Part shown: in pieces, positions 9,615 to 18,498 of the stretch | How positions within the stretch are numbered: position 1 is the stretch's first letter | How the letters are laid out: each line of letters opens with the position of its first letter | Origin: Saccharopolyspora_D taberi | GTDB taxonomy: Bacteria; Actinomycetota; Actinomycetes; Mycobacteriales; Pseudonocardiaceae | Assembly: GCF_039534165.1 (NCBI RefSeq) | Contig: NZ_BAAAUX010000012.1 | Location: 113,248-177,247, forward strand | DNA: 64,000 nt | Direction: 5' to 3' | Notes under the pieces: generated by a model | Told to the model about the DNA's origin: nothing | Databases searched by the model: none | The model's input: only the letters and a program-made list of their open reading frames with translations | Translations under genes and position numbers: made by a program

Positions 9615-10802
9615 ATGTACACCATTGGCCAGGACGTGCGGGCCGAGCTGGACGAGATCCGCTCCGCCGGGCTGTACAAGCACGAGCGGGTGCTGGACTC
9701 GGCGCAGCGCGCGCGGGTCGGGGTCGGCGACGCCGAGGTGCTGAACTTCTGCGCCAACAACTACCTGGGGCTGGCCGACCACCCGGCGCTGGTCGAGGCC
9801 GCGTCGAAGGCGCTGGAGCGCTGGGGGTTCGGGATGGCTTCGGTGCGGTTCATCTGCGGCACGCAGGCCCCGCACAAGGAGCTGGAGCAGCGGCTGTCGG
9901 AGTTCCTGGGCACCGACGACACGATCCTGTACAGCTCGTGCTTCGACGCCAACGGCGGGCTGTTCGAGACCCTGCTCGGCCCGGAGGACGCGGTCATCTC
10001 CGACGAGCTGAACCACGCGAGCATCATCGACGGCGTCCGGCTGTGCAAGGCGCGCCGCGCCCGCTACCGCAACCGCGACCTGGCCGACCTGGACAAGCAG
10101 CTGCGGGAGACCGCGGACGCGCGGCACCGGCTGATCGTCACCGACGGCGTGTTCTCGATGGACGGCTACCTCGCCCCGCTGGACGAGATCTGCGACCTGG
10201 CCGACCGCCACCGCGCGATGGTGATGGTCGACGACTCGCACGCGGTCGGTTTCACCGGTCCGACCGGTGCCGGGACGCCGGAGGCGTTCGGCGTGACCGA
10301 CCGGGTGGACGTGGTCACCGGCACGCTCGGCAAGGCGCTCGGCGGAGCCAGCGGCGGGTACGTCTCGGCGCGCGCGGAGATCGTCGAGCTGCTGCGCCAG
10401 CGGTCCCGGCCGTACCTGTTCTCGAACTCGCTGGCCCCGTCGATCGTGGCGGCGTCGCTGGCGGCGCTGGACCTGGTCGGGTCGCAGCCGGAGCTGCGGC
10501 AGCGGCTGCGGGACAACAGCGCGCTGTTCCGGTCGCGGATGGCCGCGGAGGGCTTCGACCTGCTGCCCGGCGAGCACCCGATCATCCCGGTGATGATCGG
10601 TGACGCGGCGGAGGCGGCCCGGATGGCCGACCTGCTGCTGGAGGACGGCATCTACGTGATCGGGTTCTCCTACCCGGTGGTGCCCAAGGGCAGGGCCCGC
10701 ATCCGCACCCAGATGTCGGCCGCGCACAGCGCCGAGGACGTGGAGCGGGCCGTCTCGGCGTTCGTCCGCGCACGTCAGCGCATGGGTACCATCGCCGGGT
10801 GA
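9615..10802 (+). CDS. kbl: Glycine C-acetyltransferase (2-amino-3-ketobutyrate CoA ligase)
   Basis: A PLP enzyme of the alpha-oxoamine synthase family that splits 2-amino-3-oxobutyrate with CoA into glycine and acetyl-CoA. The PLP lysine is K240 in GTLGKALGG. Other conserved blocks are NFCANNYLGLADHP, the DDSHAVGF segment and the FSNSLAP region. It has 395 residues, the normal length. Its ATG abuts the tdh stop, which removes the unstable intermediate efficiently. Its last bases also encode the promoter-like hexamer and start of the following regulator gene. Confidence 0.95.
   Translation: MYTIGQDVRAELDEIRSAGLYKHERVLDSAQRARVGVGDAEVLNFCANNYLGLADHPALVEAASKALERWGFGMASVRFICGTQAPHKELEQRLSEFLGTDDTILYSSCFDANGGLFETLLGPEDAVISDELNHASIIDGVRLCKARRARYRNRDLADLDKQLRETADARHRLIVTDGVFSMDGYLAPLDEICDLADRHRAMVMVDDSHAVGFTGPTGAGTPEAFGVTDRVDVVTGTLGKALGGASGGYVSARAEIVELLRQRSRPYLFSNSLAPSIVAASLAALDLVGSQPELRQRLRDNSALFRSRMAAEGFDLLPGEHPIIPVMIGDAAEAARMADLLLEDGIYVIGFSYPVVPKGRARIRTQMSAAHSAEDVERAVSAFVRARQRMGTIAG
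10787..10792 (+). promoter_or_regulatory. Candidate -10 for a leaderless LysR transcript
   Basis: TACCAT lies six bases before the GTG start of the LysR gene, inside the kbl coding end. No ribosome site is visible at this start, so a leaderless message is plausible in addition to operon readthrough. Confidence 0.4.
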
Positions 10803-11692
10803 TTGACCCCCGGCGGCTCCAGGTGCTGCGCGCGCTGGCCGACCACGGCACGGTGCGGGCCGCCGCCGAGGCCATGTACCTGACGCCGTCCGCGGTGTCC
10901 CAGCAGCTGACCGCGCTGGAGAACGAGGTCGGCCAGCCCCTGCTGAGCAGGCAGGGGCGCCGGGTGCGGCTGACCGCGTCCGGCGAGCTGCTCGTCGAGC
11001 ACGCCAAGGCGGTGCTGGCCGAGCTGGAGCGGGCGGAGGCGAGCCTGGCGGCCTGCGCGTCCGGCGCGGTCGGCAAGGTCGAGGTCGCCTCGTTCGCCTC
11101 GGCCATCACGCAGGTGGTGGCCCCGTCGATCGTGGCGCTGCGGGACCGGGCGCCGGGCGTGACGGTGCTGGTGCGCGACGCCGAGGCGCACAACAGCCTG
11201 ATGATGCTGCTGGCCGGGGAGATCGACGTGGCGATCTCCATGGAGTACAGCTCGACGCTGTCGGCCGACAGCCGCAGGCTGACCCGCTATCCGCTCTACG
11301 CCGAGCCGTTCGACGTCGTGCTGCCGCCCCGGCATCCGCTGAGCGGGAGGGCGGAGATCGCGATCGAGGACCTGCGCGACGAGGAGTGGATCTCCCCGCT
11401 GCCCGGCAACCCGTGCCGCGCGGTGGTGCAGGTGTGCTGCGAGAACGCGGGTTTCATCCCGCGCATCACGCACACCTCCGACGACTTCCACGCCGTCGTC
11501 GCGCTGGTCTCGGCGGGCACCGGCGTCGCCCTGGTGCCCCGGACCGCGATCGGCCACCACGCCGGGGTGGTGCGCCCGCTGGCGGGCAGGCCACCGACCC
11601 GGCGGGTGTTCGCCGCCGTCCAGTGCGGACGCGAGGAGCACCCGCTGGTGCGCACCGTGCTCGACGCCTTGCTGGAGCAGGCCGTCTCGTGA
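10799..11692 (+). CDS. LysR-family transcriptional regulator
   Basis: The N-terminal winged helix covers about residues 3-62 (DPRRLQVLRALADHGTVRAA, then the YLTPSAVSQQLTALE recognition region). A periplasmic-binding-like effector domain fills residues 90-297. The GTG start overlaps the kbl stop by four bases, so it is translationally coupled to the threonine operon and is a good candidate for its regulator. It is convergent with the IclR gene, with only three bases between the two stops. The ligand cannot be read from the sequence. Confidence 0.9.
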   Translation: MIDPRRLQVLRALADHGTVRAAAEAMYLTPSAVSQQLTALENEVGQPLLSRQGRRVRLTASGELLVEHAKAVLAELERAEASLAACASGAVGKVEVASFASAITQVVAPSIVALRDRAPGVTVLVRDAEAHNSLMMLLAGEIDVAISMEYSSTLSADSRRLTRYPLYAEPFDVVLPPRHPLSGRAEIAIEDLRDEEWISPLPGNPCRAVVQVCCENAGFIPRITHTSDDFHAVVALVSAGTGVALVPRTAIGHHAGVVRPLAGRPPTRRVFAAVQCGREEHPLVRTVLDALLEQAVS

Positions 11693-11695
11693 TCG

Positions 11696-12496
11696 TCAGC
11701 GGCGCTGGAACACGGCCAGGGCACGGGTGACGCGGGTGGCGCCCTGGCGGACGGCGTGCTCGACCTCCCACCTGCGGGTGAGGAATTCGTTGGTGGGCAA
11801 CGAGATCGCGACCGACGCGACGATGCTGCCCGCCGGGTCGTGCACCGGGACGGCCATGCAGGACATGCCCGGCTGGAACTCGCCGATCTCCAGGGCGAGG
11901 TTCGACTGGCGGACGTGGGCGAGCTGGTCGTCGAGCGCGCCGCGGTCGCGGATGGTGGCCGGGGTCAGCGCGTCGAGGCCCGCCGTGTCGAGGTAGCGGG
12001 CCAGCCGGTCCGGGTCCATCGCCGAGAGCATGATCTTGCCGAAGGCCGTTGCGTGCGCGGCCTGGTGGAAGCCGACGTCGAGCGGCTGGGCGCGCGGGCG
12101 GCGCTCGGAGTCCTCGACGTGGGCGATCACCACCTCGGTGTCGCGGTAGACCGCGTAGTACGCGGCTGCGTCGGCGAGCTGGTGGACCGCGCGGATCGCG
12201 GTGGCGACTCCGGGCGGGACGGCGAGCTGCTTGGTCAGCGCCTGGCCGAGGTAGCGGGCCATGTACCCGAGGCCGTAGACGTGCTGGTCGCTGAGGTGCA
12301 CGACGTGGCCGGCGTCGATCAGCGCGTGCAGCAGGTGGTACGTGGTGGGCAGCGCGAGGTCCAGCTCGGCCGCGATCTGCTTGGCGGTCAGCCCGCCCGG
12401 CGAGTTCGCGATCGCCTCCAGCACCCGCAGCGCCCGTCCCACCGACTGCAACGGGCCTGCGCCGTTGCGGCGGACGCCGTCCGGCGGGGCTTGCAC
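11696..12496 (-). CDS. IclR-family transcriptional regulator
   Basis: A 266-residue regulator with an N-terminal winged helix (GPLQSVGRALRVLEAIANS, then AKQIAAELDLALPTTYHLL) and a C-terminal ligand domain (GFHQAAHATAFGKIMLSAM). I chose GTG 12496, five bases after the stop of the Fe-S assembly gene, rather than an overlapping start further upstream, because the helix-turn-helix is then near the N-terminus as usual. It is the last gene of the dehydrogenase-amidohydrolase operon and probably controls it in response to a pathway intermediate. Confidence 0.85.
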   Translation of the reverse strand: MQAPPDGVRRNGAGPLQSVGRALRVLEAIANSPGGLTAKQIAAELDLALPTTYHLLHALIDAGHVVHLSDQHVYGLGYMARYLGQALTKQLAVPPGVATAIRAVHQLADAAAYYAVYRDTEVVIAHVEDSERRPRAQPLDVGFHQAAHATAFGKIMLSAMDPDRLARYLDTAGLDALTPATIRDRGALDDQLAHVRQSNLALEIGEFQPGMSCMAVPVHDPAGSIVASVAISLPTNEFLTRRWEVEHAVRQGATRVTRALAVFQRR

Positions 12497-12501
12497 GCCT
12501 G

Positions 12502-13167
12502 TCAATGTAGGCCCCCGTAGCGGGTTTCGAGCAGTCCGCGGCACCAGCCCGCGTTGCCCTCGATGCTGACCTGCGTCGTCCGCGCGAGGCGCAGGCGCAG
12601 CGGCAGCGACTCGGCGTCCACGGGCAGGCCGTGGTCGTCGACCAGCAGCGGCGCGCCGTCGTCCGACGGCAGTCCCAGCTGCTCGCGGCGGCGGCGCAGC
12701 CGCGAGGTGTCCTCGGCTACGTCGCCGAGCCGCATGCGGACCAGGTCGACGTGAGTCCGCCCGGCCCTGAGCAGCCGGGCGGCGATCTGCTGCTGGTAAG
12801 CGGCGTGCGCCTTGCGCAGGAACGTCCGCCGCAGCTCGTCGAGCTCACCGGCGGCCATCCCCGGGAACGCCGCGTCGAAGCCCTCGCCCGCGGCCACGCC
12901 CGCGTTGATCTCCTCGGCGGCGAAGTGGTCCAGCAGCCGCACGCGCACCCGGCCCGGAGCCACCGCGGCCAGCGCGTCGCGGGCGTCGGCGACCATGAGG
13001 TAGGCGAAGTTGGGCGCGCAGAAGTAGGTCGGCAACCGCAGGTCCACGCGCACCTCGTCACCGACGACCTCGCACGCCGCGACGAACCCGAGGTCGGTGA
13101 TCGGCTCGTCCAGCTCCGGGTCGACGACCGAGTCCAGGGCACGCCGCAGAGCGGACTCCAGGCTCAC
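12502..13167 (-). CDS. MIP18/DUF59-type iron-sulfur assembly protein
   Basis: The N-terminal 100 residues hold the MIP18 (PaaD/SufT-like) domain: ALRRALDSVVDPELDEPITD, with a cysteine in the YFCAPNFAYL segment. The C-terminal half is helical, Arg/Leu-rich and without a domain I can name. Proteins of this kind help to insert metal or iron-sulfur centres. GTG 13167 overlaps the amidohydrolase stop by four bases, so the genes are coupled. Related proteins sit beside an amidohydrolase and an alcohol dehydrogenase in propane monooxygenase clusters of Rhodococcus, Gordonia and Mycobacterium; that comparison is from general knowledge. Confidence 0.75.
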   Translation of the reverse strand: MSLESALRRALDSVVDPELDEPITDLGFVAACEVVGDEVRVDLRLPTYFCAPNFAYLMVADARDALAAVAPGRVRVRLLDHFAAEEINAGVAAGEGFDAAFPGMAAGELDELRRTFLRKAHAAYQQQIAARLLRAGRTHVDLVRMRLGDVAEDTSRLRRRREQLGLPSDDGAPLLVDDHGLPVDAESLPLRLRLARTTQVSIEGNAGWCRGLLETRYGGLH

Positions 13168-14216
13168 GACGTCATCGCCTCCCGGTTCGTCTCCGACGCG
13201 ACCGGCGTCCGCGACGCCGGGACGTCCGGGCCGGGCAGGCCCATGCCCGCGGGCACCTCGATGTCGTAGAGCCGGGCGGCGTTGAGGCCGAGGATCCTGC
13301 GCTTGATGTCCGGGGTCAGCTGCCCGAGCTCGTCCTGCATGTCCTCCGGGATCTGGAAGTCGACGAACTTCTCGACCAGCCACCTGGGAGTCCAGATCGC
13401 GTAGTCGCTGGCGAAGGTGATGCGGGTGTCGTCCAGCCAGTACAGGAGTTCCCCGATGATCCGGGCGAAGTAGCGCGGCCGGGAGTGGATGAACGGCATC
13501 GCCACCGCGAGCCCGCCGTAGACGTTGGGCTCCTGGGTGGCGATCCAGCAGAAGTCCTCCAGCCGGGGCAGCCCGACGTGCTCGACGATGAAGCGCAGGT
13601 CCGGGAACGCGGTGGCGACGTCATCGACGTCGGCGACGTCGAAGGCGTCCCGGTTCAGCGGGTAGATCGTCGGTCCCTTGTGGACGTGGATGTTGCGGAT
13701 GCCGAGTTCCTGGCACTTCTCCAGGTACCGGTAGGACCACGGGTCGGTGAGCTTCCAGCCCTTCGACTGGCCCTTCCACTCGGCGGTGTAGAGCTTGACC
13801 CCCCTGAGCTGCCAGCGTTCGGCCAGCCGCTCCAGCGCGACCAGCCCGGCCTCGCCGTCGCGCGGGTCCCAGCTGCCGTTGACGATGAACCGGTCCGGGT
13901 ACCGCTCGGCGATCGCCCCGTCCTGCTCGGTGGTGTTGAAGCCGTTGACGAAGAAGTCGGTGAGGTAGGTCGGCTGGAAGATGGCCTTGTCGACGTAGCC
14001 GACCTCGAACAGGTCGTGCAGCAGGTCCTGCTCGCTCTGCTTCTGGAAGTGCTCCAGCGACCACACCTCGGACTCGGGGCTGAGGTTGCGGTGGTAGTCG
14101 TAGAAGCAGTTGAGGAACCCCTCGCCGTAGCGGTTGGCCTGGTTCGCCGGGGTGCCGTCCCAGAAGTGAATGTGCCCGTCGACGATGAAGTAGTTCTCGC
14201 CGTCCTTGCTGTACAT
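13164..14216 (-). CDS. Amidohydrolase-family metal-dependent hydrolase
   Basis: A TIM-barrel hydrolase of the amidohydrolase-2 group. Metal ligands H15 and H17 are in VDGHIHFWDG, a further His is in FIVEHVGLPR, and the final acid is in TFASDYAIW. The length of 350 aa is typical. It starts at ATG 14216, 27 bases after the dehydrogenase stop, and overlaps the next gene. Close relatives accompany propane or acetone monooxygenases, where their precise reaction is not settled; I infer the same subgroup from gene order and the SKDGENYFIVDGHIHFWDG start. Confidence 0.8.
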   Translation of the reverse strand: MYSKDGENYFIVDGHIHFWDGTPANQANRYGEGFLNCFYDYHRNLSPESEVWSLEHFQKQSEQDLLHDLFEVGYVDKAIFQPTYLTDFFVNGFNTTEQDGAIAERYPDRFIVNGSWDPRDGEAGLVALERLAERWQLRGVKLYTAEWKGQSKGWKLTDPWSYRYLEKCQELGIRNIHVHKGPTIYPLNRDAFDVADVDDVATAFPDLRFIVEHVGLPRLEDFCWIATQEPNVYGGLAVAMPFIHSRPRYFARIIGELLYWLDDTRITFASDYAIWTPRWLVEKFVDFQIPEDMQDELGQLTPDIKRRILGLNAARLYDIEVPAGMGLPGPDVPASRTPVASETNREAMTS

Positions 14217-14243
14217 GGGAGTTCCGCCTTCCTTGCTGGACGG

Positions 14244-15272
14244 TCAGGGCACGAGGATGGCCCGGCCACCGGGGATGCGACCGGCGTCGAGGTCGTCCAG
14301 TGCGATCAGCGCCTCGTCGAGCGCGTAGGTGCGGGTGCGCAGCGCGACCTTGCCCTGCGCGGTGAGCGTCATCAGCTCGTCGAGGTCGTTGTAGGAGCCG
14401 ACGAGGTTGCCGATCACGTTGATCTCGCGGGAGATGATGTCGATCGTCGGCACGTCAACCCGGCCGCCGTAGCCGATCACGAAGTAGGAACCCGCGTCCC
14501 TGGTCATGGCGACGCCTTCGGCCTCGGTGCCGCCCTCGCCGACGAAGTCGAGCACCACGTGCGCGCCCCTGCCGCCGGTCAGGTCGCGCACCGCCTCGAC
14601 CTGCTCGCCGGACGCCTCCGCGGTGTGGTGCGCGCCGAGCTCTGAAGCCAGGTCCAGCGCCTGCGCCGAGCGGTCCACGACGGTGATCTCGGCAGGCGTG
14701 AGCGCGAGCAGCGCCTGCAACCCGATGTGCCCGAGCCCGCCCGCACCGATCAGCACGACGTGCGTGCCCGGGTACAGCAGCGGGACGGCCTTGCGGACGG
14801 CGTGGTAGGCCGTCAGCCCGGCATCGGCCAGGGCGGCGACGTCGGCGGGCTGCAACCCGGCTTCCAGCCGCACCACCGACCGGGCGTTGGTCAGCAGCAG
14901 CTCCGCCATCCCGCCGTCGGTGTTGATCCCAGGGAACCGCGAGTTCTCGCAGTGCACGTCATCACCGGACCGGCACGCGCGGCACAGCCCGCAGGTCACC
15001 AGCGGGTGCAGGATGACCTTGTCGCCGGGCCGCACGTTGCTCACCGCCGGACCGACCTCGCGCACCGTGCCCGCGTTCTCGTGCCCGATGACGTAGGGCA
15101 GCACTACGCCGCTCTTGTCCGCCCACTGGCCTTCGATGATGTGCAGGTCGGTCCGGCACACCCCGGCCGCGCCGACTTCGACCAGGACGTCCAGCGGACC
15201 TTTCAGGACCGGATCCGGCACTGACTCGATCTCGGGCTGCTCTCCGTACGCGTGCACTCGTACTGCCTTCAC
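14244..15272 (-). CDS. Zinc-dependent NAD(P)+ alcohol dehydrogenase
   Basis: A medium-chain dehydrogenase of 342 residues. Catalytic zinc ligands are C39, H64 and E65; structural zinc cysteines are C94, C97, C100 and C108; the nucleotide loop is GAGGLGHIG. In the related propane-oxidation clusters the equivalent enzyme oxidises the secondary or primary alcohol produced by the monooxygenase. It is the first gene of a four-gene leftward operon. No monooxygenase genes are found in the window, so the alcohol substrate is open. Confidence 0.9.
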   Translation of the reverse strand: MKAVRVHAYGEQPEIESVPDPVLKGPLDVLVEVGAAGVCRTDLHIIEGQWADKSGVVLPYVIGHENAGTVREVGPAVSNVRPGDKVILHPLVTCGLCRACRSGDDVHCENSRFPGINTDGGMAELLLTNARSVVRLEAGLQPADVAALADAGLTAYHAVRKAVPLLYPGTHVVLIGAGGLGHIGLQALLALTPAEITVVDRSAQALDLASELGAHHTAEASGEQVEAVRDLTGGRGAHVVLDFVGEGGTEAEGVAMTRDAGSYFVIGYGGRVDVPTIDIISREINVIGNLVGSYNDLDELMTLTAQGKVALRTRTYALDEALIALDDLDAGRIPGGRAILVP

Positions 15273-15651
15273 CTCGGGCTCCTTCGTCCGAGCGGCTGGG
15301 CCTGCCCACAGGCTGCCCAGCCGGGACGCCGAGCTGAAGACGCGTTGTCAGATGCTGATAAGCGCCCGCGTGAAACCTCGGTTTCTCACCCGATGGGGTG
15401 ATGACGGATGGCTGCACGCCCAGGGACGACCTCGCGTGACGTATTCGACAGCCGCTGACCTCCGGAGGTGTGTAGTGTTCGTGGTGGTCGTTGTATTTCT
15501 GGGTTCGTGTTTCGCGCACGCTCGCAGATGTTGATGCGGGCGAGCTGCTGTCTTTGGTGTAGCTGGAGTTGGCCGCCGTCTGAGATCCCCGGCCCGGACG
15601 TCCACGCGGTGTGGGCGCCCGTCATTCCCCAGCTCCCAGAAGGAGACAGTG
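15273..15651 (+). other. Long upstream region of the cold-shock gene
   Basis: This 379-base gap separates divergent adh and csp genes and holds no convincing gene. A TAGTGT hexamer at 15473-15478 could be the csp -10, giving a leader of about 165 bases rich in GTT/GTG words. Long leaders are usual for csp messages, where they act in stability or temperature control. Potential pairing exists (for example CTCGC with GCGAG near 15523-15545), but I cannot assign a structure. Confidence 0.4.
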
Positions 15652-15855
15652 ATGGCACAGGGAACCGTGAAGTGGTTCAACTCGGAGAAGGGCTTCGGCT
15701 TCATCGCCCCGGACGAGGGCGGCCCCGACGTGTTCGTGCACTACTCGGCGATCGACGGCGCGGGCTTCCGCAGCCTCGAGGAGAACCAGCGGGTGACCTT
15801 CGAGGTCTCCCAGGGCCCCAAGGGCCCGCAGGCCGAGGTCGTGCGCGCGGTCTGA
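15652..15855 (+). CDS. Cold-shock domain protein
   Basis: A single cold-shock domain of 67 residues that binds single-stranded RNA and DNA. RNP1 is KGFGFI and RNP2 is VFVHYS, within GTVKWFNSEKGFGFIAPD. It starts at ATG 15652 with AAGGAGA at 15640-15646; an in-frame GTG one codon earlier is less likely. It is monocistronic, with a strong terminator just after it. Such proteins serve as RNA chaperones and are often abundant; whether this one is cold-induced cannot be seen. Confidence 0.95.
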   Translation: MAQGTVKWFNSEKGFGFIAPDEGGPDVFVHYSAIDGAGFRSLEENQRVTFEVSQGPKGPQAEVVRAV

Positions 15856-15877
15856 GACCCGCACAGCTCAGTTCTCA

Positions 15878-15912
15878 GGTGGCTCCTCGCCCTCTTCGGG
15901 CGGGGAGCCACC
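15878..15912 (+). terminator. Terminator after the cold-shock gene
   Basis: A 15-bp stem with one wobble pair (15878-15892 with 15898-15912), loop TCTTC, followed by CGTGTTTT. It stands between convergent csp and hutI and may work in both directions. Confidence 0.85.
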
Positions 15913-15929
15913 CGTGTTTTGAGCACTGA

Positions 15930-17099
15930 TCACGCCGAACCCGCGATGCGCACCCCCTTCCGCCAGACGGTGTGGGTCAGCGGGACGCCCGGGCGGTAGG
16001 CGAGCCACGCGGTGCTCGGCGCGTCGAGGACGTGGATGTCGGCCCGAGCGCCCACCCGGAGCACGCCGACCGCGCCGTCGCCCGCCTCGCGCCGCAGCGC
16101 CCGGGCACCGCCCCAGGTCGCCGCGCGGATCGCTTCGTCCACGGTCATCCGCATCTGGAGCACCGCAGTGGTCACGCAGTACGCCATCGACGAGGTGTAC
16201 GACGACCCCGGGTTGCAGTTCGATGCGAGCGCGACCGTCGCACCGGCGTCGAGCAGTGCCCGTGCGTCCGGAAGTGGTTGCCGGGTGGACAGATCGCACG
16301 CGGGAAGCAGGGTCGCGACCGTGTCCGATCCGGCCAGCGCGTCCACATCGGACTGATCGAGGTAGGTGCAGTGGTCGACGCTGGCGGCGCCGAGTTCGAC
16401 TGCCAGGCCCACACCCGGCCCGGTGCCGAGCTGATTCCCGTGCACCCGCAGTCCGAGGCCGCGTTCGGCGGCGGCTTTCAGGACGCGGCGGGACTGCTCG
16501 GTGTCGAACGCACCCCGCTCGCAGAAGACGTCGCACCACCCGACGTGCGGCACGACCGCATCGAGCATCTCGCCGCAGACGAGATCCACGTAGCTGTCGG
16601 CGTCCGCGCCCGGTGAGACGAGGTGGGCGCCGAGGAACGTGACCTCGTCGGCCTCGGCGGCGGCGATCCGCGCGGAGCGGAGTTCGTCGGCGACCGTGAG
16701 CCCGTAGCCGGTCTTGGTCTCCACGCACGTCGTCCCCTGCGCGGCGGCCTCGGCGACGTGCCGCCGCAGGTTGGCCGCGAGCTCGGCGTCGGTGGCCGCC
16801 CGGGTGGCTTCCACCGTCACGGCGATGCCGCCCGCCTCGTAGGGCTTGCCGTCCATCCGGGCGGCGAACTCGGCCGTCCGGTCGCCTGCGAAGACCAGGT
16901 GGGTGTGGCTGTCCACCCAGCCGGGCAGGACCGCGCGGCCCTCGACGTCGACGCGCTCGTCCGCCGCGGGTGCTTCCGCCGCCGGTCCGGCCCAGGCGAT
17001 GCGCTCGTCCTCGACGACCAGCGCGGCGCCGGCGAGTTTGCCCAGCTCGTCGTCGTTGGTGGTGAGCTCGCCGATTCCGGTAATAACAGTGCTTGTCAT
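15930..17099 (-). CDS. hutI: Imidazolonepropionase
   Basis: This amidohydrolase opens the imidazolone ring of 4-imidazolone-5-propanoate to give N-formimidoyl-L-glutamate, the third step of histidine breakdown. Metal ligands are in GWVDSHTHLVFAGDRT; other family blocks are TTCVETKTGYGL, HGNQLG and SNCNPGSS. It has 389 residues, the usual length. ATG 17099 has GAGG nine bases upstream. It is the last gene of the leftward hut operon. Confidence 0.95.
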   Translation of the reverse strand: MTSTVITGIGELTTNDDELGKLAGAALVVEDERIAWAGPAAEAPAADERVDVEGRAVLPGWVDSHTHLVFAGDRTAEFAARMDGKPYEAGGIAVTVEATRAATDAELAANLRRHVAEAAAQGTTCVETKTGYGLTVADELRSARIAAAEADEVTFLGAHLVSPGADADSYVDLVCGEMLDAVVPHVGWCDVFCERGAFDTEQSRRVLKAAAERGLGLRVHGNQLGTGPGVGLAVELGAASVDHCTYLDQSDVDALAGSDTVATLLPACDLSTRQPLPDARALLDAGATVALASNCNPGSSYTSSMAYCVTTAVLQMRMTVDEAIRAATWGGARALRREAGDGAVGVLRVGARADIHVLDAPSTAWLAYRPGVPLTHTVWRKGVRIAGSA

Positions 17100-17151
17100 C
17101 GTTGCCTCGTCCCCATCGGTCGTTGCAGCTGCCGCCTTCAGCCGGCGGCGA

Positions 17152-18480
17152 TCACGGCTCGTCCCGGAACAGCGCGGTGATCTCCTCGCCCAGTCGCCCG
17201 GCGACGTCCGGAACCGCCTGGTGGACGCCGTCCCGGACCACGCGGCGACCGTCGACGATCACCTCCCGGACGTCGTCGGCCCGGGCCGACGCCACCGCCG
17301 CCTCCGGTGGGAGCCCGGCCAGCCGCACGCCGTCCAGGCCGAGCGTGACCAGATCCGCCCGGGCCCCGGCGCCGATCCAGCCCGCATCCGGCCAACCCAG
17401 CGACCGGTGCCCGGCTTCGGTCGCCATCGCCACCAGGCTCGCCGGTGCGAAGTTGCCGCGGGTCTCCTGGCTCAGCCGCGCGTAGGACTCGACCGCCTGC
17501 ACCTCGGCGAACGGGTCGATCACCGAATGTCCGTCGCTGCCGACCGAGATCGGGCTCCCGGCCACCGAGAGCTCCGGCGCGGGACCGATGCCGTCGGCGA
17601 GGTCCGCCTCCGTCGTCGGGCAGAGGCACACGCCCGTCCGGCTGCCGCCGAGCAGCGCGACATCACCTGCCGCGAGGTGGGTCGCGTGCACCGCGGTCGT
17701 CGACTCGCCCAGCGCCCCGTGCAGGTCGAGCAACTGGGTCGGGGTGCAGCCGTGCGCGGCCAGGCACGCCTCGTTCTCGGCGCGCTGTTCCGACAGGTGC
17801 ACGTGCAGCGGCGCCGAGGATTCCCGCGTCCAGCCAACGACTTCCGAGATCGCCTCGGCGGGAACCGCGCGGACCGAATGCACCGCCGCACCGATCCGCG
17901 CCCGGTGCGGATCGACGGTGAAATCGGCGACCCGCTTCGACCACGCCTGCGGCTCGCCGTCGCTGAAGCGCAGCTGCACTCCCTCCACGGCCTTGCCGAA
18001 CCCGCCCGCGAGGTAGCAGGTGTCGAGCAGGGTCAGCCGGATCCCCGCGTCCGCGGCGGCCTGCACCAGCGCAGCGCTCATCGCGTTCGGGTCGCCGTAC
18101 CGGGCTCCGCCGGGTGCGTGGTGCAGGTAGTGGAACTCGCCGACGCAGGTGATGCCGGCGAGCGCCATCTCGGCGTAGACCGCGGTCGCCAGCCGGTGGT
18201 AGCTGTCCGGGTCGAGCCGGGCCGCGACCCGGTACATCTGGTCGCGCCAGGTCCAGAACGTGCCCTTGCCGCCGCTGGTGCGCCCGCGCAGCGCCCGGTG
18301 GAAGGCGTGCGAGTGCGCGTTGGCGATGCCCGGCAGCGTCAGCCCCGGCAGCCGTTCGGCCGTTCCCGGATCGTCCGCTGCGGAGGTCGACGTGATGGTT
18401 CCGCCGTCGACCTCGACCAGGACCCCGGGGACCGGGCCGCTCGGGAGCCAGGCCCACTCGCACCAGTACGCCGTTGCCAT
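17152..18480 (-). CDS. hutF: Formimidoylglutamate deiminase
   Basis: HutF hydrolyses N-formimidoyl-L-glutamate to N-formyl-L-glutamate and ammonia. The metal site is in LPGIANAHSHAFHRALRGRT, with later His and Asp ligands in HLSEQ, HATHL and GSDGHS. I chose ATG 18480, which has TGAGG about eight bases upstream; GTG 18489 would overlap that ribosome site. The product is 442 aa, close to the family norm. Its presence shows that this organism uses the two-step deiminase route instead of direct HutG-type formiminoglutamase. Confidence 0.93.
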   Translation of the reverse strand: MATAYWCEWAWLPSGPVPGVLVEVDGGTITSTSAADDPGTAERLPGLTLPGIANAHSHAFHRALRGRTSGGKGTFWTWRDQMYRVAARLDPDSYHRLATAVYAEMALAGITCVGEFHYLHHAPGGARYGDPNAMSAALVQAAADAGIRLTLLDTCYLAGGFGKAVEGVQLRFSDGEPQAWSKRVADFTVDPHRARIGAAVHSVRAVPAEAISEVVGWTRESSAPLHVHLSEQRAENEACLAAHGCTPTQLLDLHGALGESTTAVHATHLAAGDVALLGGSRTGVCLCPTTEADLADGIGPAPELSVAGSPISVGSDGHSVIDPFAEVQAVESYARLSQETRGNFAPASLVAMATEAGHRSLGWPDAGWIGAGARADLVTLGLDGVRLAGLPPEAAVASARADDVREVIVDGRRVVRDGVHQAVPDVAGRLGEEITALFRDEP

Positions 18481-18498
18481 CCCTGTCACCTCAGCTCG

